Shown here piece by piece: positions 57,890-64,000 of a stretch of 64,000 nucleotides of DNA; within the stretch, counting starts at the first letter, position 1, and every line of letters begins with the position of its first letter. This DNA comes from Mycoplasma anserisalpingitidis (GTDB lineage: Bacteria > Bacillota_I > Bacilli_A > Mycoplasmatales > Metamycoplasmataceae). Made by a program: the position numbers and the translations under genes. The stretch spans positions 372,001-436,000 of the forward strand of contig NZ_CP042295.1 in NCBI RefSeq assembly GCF_007859615.1. The letters are read 5' to 3'. Below the pieces are notes generated by a model that saw nothing but the letters and a program-made list of their open reading frames with translations, was not told the DNA's origin and searched no databases.

Positions 57890-60709
57890 ATGAAACAAAA
57901 AAGAATTACAAATAAAACTAAAATAAGTGTAAGCACTTTATGTACCGCTGCAGTTTTAGCTGCTACACTAATTCCGCTTAGTGTGAAATATTGTTCTGCG
58001 GTTAAAACAATTGAACAAAAGGATGAAGAAATTAGATTACTGAAATTAAAAATTTCTAATTTAACTAGTGAAAAAGAAAAGTTAATTGAAGAAAAAGAAC
58101 AATTAACTACTGAGTTAAATAACTTAAACACTTTATACAATAAACTTAAAGAAAATTATGAAAAAACTTTAGGTAATTTTAAAAGTATTACAAATAGTAT
58201 TTTAGAGAGAAATAATAATTATGAAACAATGCTAGAAAATTACTATAAGAGTTTAAATAACCCTGATACTAATATTGAAAATGAAATTGAAGAAACAGTC
58301 GATTTTGAACTTGAATTAGAGAAAATGCGTCAAGGAATTAAAGATAAAGTCAGTGAATATGTAAGATGTATTGAAAGTAAAATTAGTGAATTAGAAACTA
58401 ATAATAGTACAATTTTTACTCAAAATGAGTTAAGTAAGTACATTAATCGACTTAAAGAGATTAAAGATTTTGGATTTAATCTCTCACTTGAAAACGCTGA
58501 AGAAATTGCTAGTGGAGTAAAATGAATATCTCAATCTGAAAAAGAATTGAATAATGTTTTAAGTCAGATTAATACTCTTTATGCATCAAAAATTGCTGAA
58601 TTAGAAGAGATTATTACTCAAAAAGATGAAATTATTGAAAATAGTTTTAATACTGCAAAAAATATGGTGGAACAAGCTATTAATTTAACTAAAAATCAAA
58701 TTGATTATTTAGAAACATTAAAAGAAATAGCATATAAATTTGTTAATCGAGATTATAGTAGTTATAGTACAGAAGAATTTGCTAATAGTATGCGTAATGA
58801 AGCATATTCACTAATTAATGAAATTAATGACTATTCTAATAAAGCGTTAAGAACTTTAGATGAAGCAAAAAGTGATTATGAAAAAGCAATTAAAACTAAA
58901 AATATTGATGATTTTAGTACTATTAATATTGAAAGTTTTCCTATTAAAAACAAAACTTTTACTAAGTTAATTGAAGCATTAAATAATAGAGATTATGAAG
59001 CACTTTTCAATAAAAACCTTGAAAATTGAACAAATTATAATAATGAAGTAGCTAAATATAAACAAGCTATGGATGAAAATGCTGAATTACAAGCAAAAAT
59101 TCAAGCTGCTAATAATCAAATTGATACCTTAAACAGTGAATTAAATACTGCTAAAGAAAATATAACTAATTTAGAAAGTTTAATTCAAAATAATTTTAAT
59201 GATACTTTAATTCACACTAAGGAACTTTTAAGCAATTTAATTTCTAGTTTAGAACAAGAAAATTTAGATGAATTAAATGAAGTAGCACAAAATTTACATA
59301 CTCAATTAGATATTTTAAATCAGTTAATAAGTGAAAGTATTGATAGTGAAAATGTAAGTGAAAATCAGACTAAACTTTATAGTGCAATTGATGCAATACA
59401 AAATATTATTGAAACTTATAAAAATATTCGTGTTTTACCACTAGAAGCAATCGTAATTAATTTAGCACAAAAAATTAGTGAATTAAATACTGAAATTGAT
59501 GAGTTAACAAATAAGTTAAATACTGTAAATACTGAATTAAATAGTTTAAGTTTAGAAAACAGTGAAAATAAAGAGAGAATTAGTGAATTAACCTTAATTA
59601 AGGAAACTTTAGAACAAAATTTAAGTTTAAAAATTGCTGAATTAGAAACTAAAACTAATGAATTTAAAACTGAAGAAGCAAATTATCAAAAACAAATTGC
59701 AGAAAAAGACTTAAGAATTAAGGATTTAGAAAGACAACTAAGAGAACAGGGTGGTTCAAATAGTCAATTAGAAGCAGAAATTGAAAGTCTAAAAAGAGAT
59801 AAAAGTAATTTAAGCTCACAAGTAAGTAGTTTAAACAGTCAATTAAGCACTGTAAAAAATGAAAGAGATAGGTTAAAGAATGAATTAGCTAGTGCGAATA
59901 GTGCGATTGCTCAAAAGGAAGCAAAAATTGTACAACTTGAAAAAGATGTAGAATACTATAAAAATAAACCACAGATTAATCCTGATAAACCTACTCCACC
60001 TGCTCCATTACCTGAACCTGTAAAAACTCCAAACAAAAAATCAGATATTTCAATGACCAACGGAAATAGAAATCCAATGATAATCGGGGATATTAATTGA
60101 AATGAATTTAGGAGTGTATATTTAGGAAGTAATAGCTATTCATTATTAGATAAAGCTTTACCTAATAACTTAAATAATGAAGAGATTTTATTTACTTATG
60201 GTATTACTCAAAATAAAGAAGATTTTACAAATATTGATTGAGAAAAATATGATTTAAAAATAAGTTATGCAGTTAATGGTATATCAAAAAATTCAACAAT
60301 TAACTTTAAAAATTTTACAACTACTACTCCAATTAAAATCGAGTTAAATTCAACAAGCAATATATCTCATTATTTAGGTAAGATAGAGAATAAAACACTT
60401 AGTCGATACCATGGAACTTGAACAACTGTTCAAGCTGGTTCGATATCATTGAATACAGAAAGTGTTGTTAAAAGTATCTTAGAAGTTTCATATAACAATA
60501 ATTTAACTAATCCATTCACTTTTACACTCAAAAATGATGTAAAATCCAAATATGTTTTAAGTTCAGGAGATATCCAACATATGAAAGATATTGAAAAATT
60601 CGAAAGTGGAAGTAAAGTTGAAAAATATTACATTTCGACAAATAAAGATGCAAGAGTAAAAAACGCTGACTCTATAGAAATTTTAAGCGTGGAATTAATA
60701 ACAAAATAA
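57890..60709 (+). CDS. large membrane-anchored coiled-coil surface protein
   Basis: This 939-residue protein has an N-terminal helix (about residues 14-34, VSTLCTAAVLAATLIPLSV) preceded by basic residues, so it is anchored or secreted. Most of residues 38-700 is heptad-like coiled coil, with Leu/Glu/Asn-rich stretches such as IEQKDEEIRLLKLKISNLTS. A Pro-rich spacer (KPTPPAPLPEP, near 702) leads to a C-terminal globular part of about 230 residues. No enzyme motif is visible. It precedes, in the same orientation, a transglutaminase-like lipoprotein; a surface scaffold or adhesin is possible. TGA is Trp in four or more sites. Confidence 0.75.
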
Positions 60710-60728
60710 GTAGCATTTGCTACTTTTT
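60708..60728 (+). terminator. intrinsic terminator of the coiled-coil gene
   Basis: AAGTAGC-ATTT-GCTACTT (60708-60725) followed by TTT; the stem starts within the stop codon. Confidence 0.85.
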
Positions 60729-60804
60729 ATTTATTTTTTACCCTTCATATTATCTATATAATAAATTTTATTAATAAAATTTATTATATACCACTAATAT
60801 ATGA

Positions 60805-60810
60805 TATAAT
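60805..60810 (+). promoter_or_regulatory. lipoprotein -10 box, predicted leaderless
   Basis: TATAAT ends 6 nt before the ATG at 60817. No Shine-Dalgarno is present. Confidence 0.55.
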
Positions 60811-60816
60811 ATTAAT

Positions 60817-63012
60817 ATGAAGAAGTTTAAATTTATATTAGGTTCATTTTCTGCATCTTTATTACCAGTTATTTCGGTATCGTGTTTTAATTCTAATGAA
60901 GTTAAAGAAACTCCTAAAAAAATAATTAACAAGCAAGAGCTATTTTCTCAATATCAAAATATCCCTAGTGCTATTAAGGAAGTTTTAGATGTTAATACTT
61001 CAAAAGAAAACTTAAAAACACTAGATGAAAAATATAATCTTATTAACAATAGAAAATTTGAAATTGAAAATGGGATAAGTCTTTTTGAGTTAAATATTGA
61101 AAATTCTTTTAAAATTATTTACCAAAACTTGTTAAATGAAAAAATTACTGATTTAACTAAATTAGACAGTGCATTACAAAATGCTAATAATCTTTTAAGC
61201 AAATTAAGAACTAATATAAACTTCAAAATTGAAAATAGTTTTAAACACTTAACTAATCTAAATAATAACTTCTCAACTAATTTAATCAAAAAAATTAAAC
61301 AACTCCAAGATAACTACACTAATGAACAAACTAGTTTAATTTTTCATCAATTTTCTCAATTAAAGAACAGTATCTTACAATTAGAAAAGAAATTTATTGA
61401 ATTATCAAAAGATTATGATGATTTAATACTCTTTAAACAGTTAAACACTAAAGACTTCTATGATTTAGTTAGTGAAAATTTTACTGTTGATATTGACGCA
61501 TTAAATAATTATGAAATACAAATTGCTAAAGCACAAATCCAAAAATATATTGATTACTTTAAAAAGGTTGATTTTTTTCCTTTAATTATTGAACGACTTA
61601 CTTACTTTAGAGATAATTTTGATAATGGTAAAGGAAATTATAAAGGACAATGATTTATCACTAAAGATAAAAGATATACCTTAAATCCAGGTAGTCAAGA
61701 AAATATCAAATGACGCTTACCATATATGCGTGATGAACGTTATGGACTAATTAAATTAACTAAAGAATATATTATTGACTGACTTAAAAGTTATGATAAA
61801 TGACTTTGAGTAATTAATGATGAAACTAAAATTGAAGATATTAATTTAGATAAAGTTAAAATGTTTAATCATTATAAAGACTTTAAAGATAGCTATATTG
61901 CTGAAACTTTTAAAGATTACGAAAATTTTAATATTAATGTATTAAGATGAAAATATGACTATTTTAAATCAAAATTTGAATTAGAAAAGCAATTTAATAA
62001 ACTTGCTGAAATTTATGGAAAAAATAATTTTGAAATAAATAATCAAAATTCATTATTTAATTTCCTCGAAAATCCTTTAATTCCTGCTAAGTTTAATTTA
62101 GGTAGTTATATGAACTATAACTTTATTAATAAAAAATCAAAATATGAATTCGCAAGTTCGGTGTATTATGATTTTCTTACTGAAACTCCGAATTTCTTTT
62201 CGAATTTTTACCAAAATCCAAATGGTAGTTTAAAAATAAAAAGTAATGGAATAACTAAAGAAAGTAATGAAAGTTTTGATTTTCCTAAACCATTAAAATT
62301 AAATAATAATAATGATGCTGATTTTTCAATAAGAGAAGAAGACAACAAACCACAACTAAAACAATGATTGCAAAATTGAATTACCTTTTTACCAAAATAT
62401 ATTTCTAAAAATTGAGATACTAAACAAATTATTAAAGCTTTATCGTTCTTTATAACTTCTAATGTAAATTATATGTTCAATAATTTTGAATATCCTTTCA
62501 ATACAGACGGTAATGATTTTATGAACCCCACTTCCCTTTTTGAAACTGATAGAACACTTCAATGCTATGGATACTCTCAAAATCTTAGTATGTCGCTCTC
62601 ACTGCTTAATATTCCAGTAAGAATAATGCTAGGTACAATTTATAATAATAAAGAAAACCAACTTGTAAGTAGCGGGCAACACGCTTGAAATGAAGTATTT
62701 GTAGATAACAAATGAGTAAGTGTTGATTTAACTTTTGCTGATTATCAAGATGCTTATAGTTTATTCAAGAGCGAACTTGATGAAAAAGAAATTTTTTTAG
62801 ACCGTGATAGTGGAACTCGTACAATGTTCAGACTTGACTATACTTCATATATAACAACAATTATTAAGTATCTAAATAAAGATGAAAATGGTAATTATGT
62901 GCACAATTATATTGAATTACCAACTCATTATAGTAGTGAGCCTGAAAATGAACTTAAATGAGAAAATATGCTTCCACTTTTAAGAGAGCAATACAAGCAA
63001 GTAATAGAATAA
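60817..63012 (+). CDS. lipoprotein with transglutaminase-like domain
   Basis: This 731-residue protein starts with a lipoprotein signal ending PVISVSC (Cys23). The middle (about 30-520) is helical, Asn/Leu/Lys-rich and unassigned. The C-terminal part resembles the transglutaminase/papain-like fold: Cys583 in TLQCYGYSQ, followed by LLNIPVRIMLG, then His622 in GQHAWNEVFV and Asp637 in VSVDLTF, with the order and spacing of a C-H-D triad. It could be an outer protease or amide-bond-modifying enzyme; the substrate is unknown. The downstream gene begins 9 nt after its stop. Confidence 0.8.
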
Positions 63013-63021
63013 GGAGAAAAT

Positions 63022-63798
63022 ATGATAAAACAAGTATGAAGTTTAACGCGTCAAGGATATAAACATTGAAAAAGTCTTAAAACTGTTTCGTATAAATATA
63101 ATGGACAACCTATTACTCCTTACCACAATCCATATAGTAATAACCGTCCATTAGTTGTATTTTATTCTGGGGATGACGTATATTATCTTACTTGCAGAAG
63201 TGTAGAAGATAAAATTAAAAAAGATAATGAAGTAGAAATATTCAATAATAAAACACAAGAAAAATCATATGTTGAAACAAATAATATTCATATAATGAAA
63301 AAAGATGATTTCTTTAAGATTTTTAATAAAAATAAGGTGCAAATATTAGAAGATATCGATGGTGCTGTAAGTATATTAAGAAATCTAAGAGAAAATTTAG
63401 ATAATGAGAATATTCAAATAACAAAACTTGAATTAAATTCAGATTGAACTATTAAAAATATGGATATAAACAATAAATTAGAAGCATTCCAATATTTAGC
63501 TCACGCTGATAATTTGTTTTACAATATTGGTAAATTTGGAACTATGAGATTGTTTGAATATGGTAGAAAATTTGATAATGAAAAATGATTACAACAGGTA
63601 TCTAAAAATTACATACCACTTAAAGAGTTTAAAACTTGAGATTTAGAAAAATGTATGGACTTCTTACATAACTCAGATAAAACTAAACGTTATGAACAAC
63701 AAGAAGAAGATGAAAGATGAAGTAATGATACTTGAGATTATGAAGCTCAATTCGGAGAATATCATAGACATAGAAAAATGTATGGACTTCTTACATAA
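63022..63798 (+). CDS. hypothetical protein truncated by a 127-bp duplication
   Basis: This 258-residue product is unassigned. The ATG follows AAGGAG and lies 9 nt after the lipoprotein gene, so it is probably in the same transcript. The first 100 residues contain a beta-rich segment (NNRPLVVFYSGDDVYYLTCRS, in part RPLVVFYSGDDVYYL, then SYVETNNIHIM) with a weak resemblance to MazF/PemK-like barrels; I would not name it. A perfect 127-bp tandem duplication shifts the frame: after FGEYHR the frame reads HRKMYGLLT and stops at 63796-63798. Confidence 0.6.
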
Positions 63799-63897
63799 CT
63801 CAGATAAAACTAAACGTTATGAACAACAAGAAGAAGATGAAAGATGAAGTAATGATACTTGAGATTATGAAGCTCAATTCGGAGAATATCATAGACA
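63644..63897 (+). repeat. perfect 127-bp tandem duplication
   Basis: Bases 63644-63770 and 63771-63897 are identical by eye over all 127 nt. Each unit starts TAGAAAAATG and ends ATCATAGACA. Because 127 is not a multiple of three, the second copy is read in a shifted frame. Removal of one unit would restore a frame to 63973. Confidence 0.9.
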
Positions 63898-63973
63898 GGA
63901 AGAATTAGAATACCAAAAGAAAAAACAAGAAGAAAACAAGAAAAAAGAAGATGACTTAGCACTATCTATGTAA
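63782..63973 (+). pseudogene. detached 3' end of the truncated gene
   Basis: From ATG 63782 (second repeat copy) a 63-residue frame runs MDFLHNSDKTKRY ... GEYHRQEELEYQKKKQEENK ... DDLALSM to TAA 63971-63973. It repeats the last segment of the upstream product and then continues with a Glu/Lys/Gln-rich tail. Joined to the upstream part with one unit deleted, it gives a single protein of about 274 residues. On its own it is probably not translated. Confidence 0.65.
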
Positions 63974-64000
63974 TGCTTTTGTTGAATTATATTAGAATGA

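Overview
The window is chromosomal DNA of a mycoplasma. It is very AT-rich, and UGA must be read as tryptophan: nearly every long gene (atpA, pheT, metK, mnmG, the transporters and surface proteins) is open only if in-frame TGA codons are translated. Other mollicute marks are several lipoprotein genes with short signal peptides ending at a lipobox Cys, dense gene packing, no cell-wall synthesis genes, and a tmRNA whose tag itself contains UGA. Gene content fits the hominis group (Mycoplasmopsis/Metamycoplasma-like), but I cannot name a species from sequence alone.

Layout. 1-3803: 3' part of a very large DUF31-type serine protease. 4005-6678: deoD-deoA-deoC nucleoside catabolism operon. 6726-7922: endonuclease I-type lipoprotein. 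8014-9504: cardiolipin synthase. 9547-13769: two MFS transporters around a TM2 protein and an alpha/beta hydrolase. 14082-19869: amino-sugar locus with an RpiR-type regulator, a NagE-like PTS EIICB, a small membrane protein, and divergent murQ-nagA-nagB. 19911-20733: smpB and ssrA. 20856-25373: MATE exporter, ZIP transporter, yebC, nadE. 25494-28224: mnmG, rlmH, an unknown gene. 28517-30877: lipoprotein with a duplicated domain. 30962-32503: ktrB. 32548-39456: complete F1Fo ATP synthase operon. 39572-45858: rarA-pheS-ung-pheT-glyA operon. 45957-47703: ABC exporter pair. 47824-51799: two DHH phosphoesterase paralogues around pepA, yigZ and a 58-residue membrane protein. 51829-53113: metK behind a structured leader RNA. 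53148-54905: ybeY-cdd-era. 54919-57280: C39-peptidase ABC transporter and a small partner. 57352-57789: rpiB. 57890-63973: surface cluster with a 939-residue coiled-coil protein, a transglutaminase-like lipoprotein, and an unknown gene broken by a perfect 127-bp tandem duplication.

Functionally the window combines salvage (nucleosides, GlcNAc and MurNAc, cytidine, extracellular DNA) with core energy, translation and repair genes. Secreted or surface hydrolases and surface proteins are interspersed. The observations most worth a second look are the metK leader RNA (a four-way-junction fold with some S-box likeness), the orphan peptidase-containing ABC transporter, the 127-bp duplication that acts as a possible on/off switch, the A15 tract occupying the -35 position of the RpiR promoter, and a recurrent promoter layout with TATAAT only 6-9 nt before the start codon, which predicts leaderless mRNAs.
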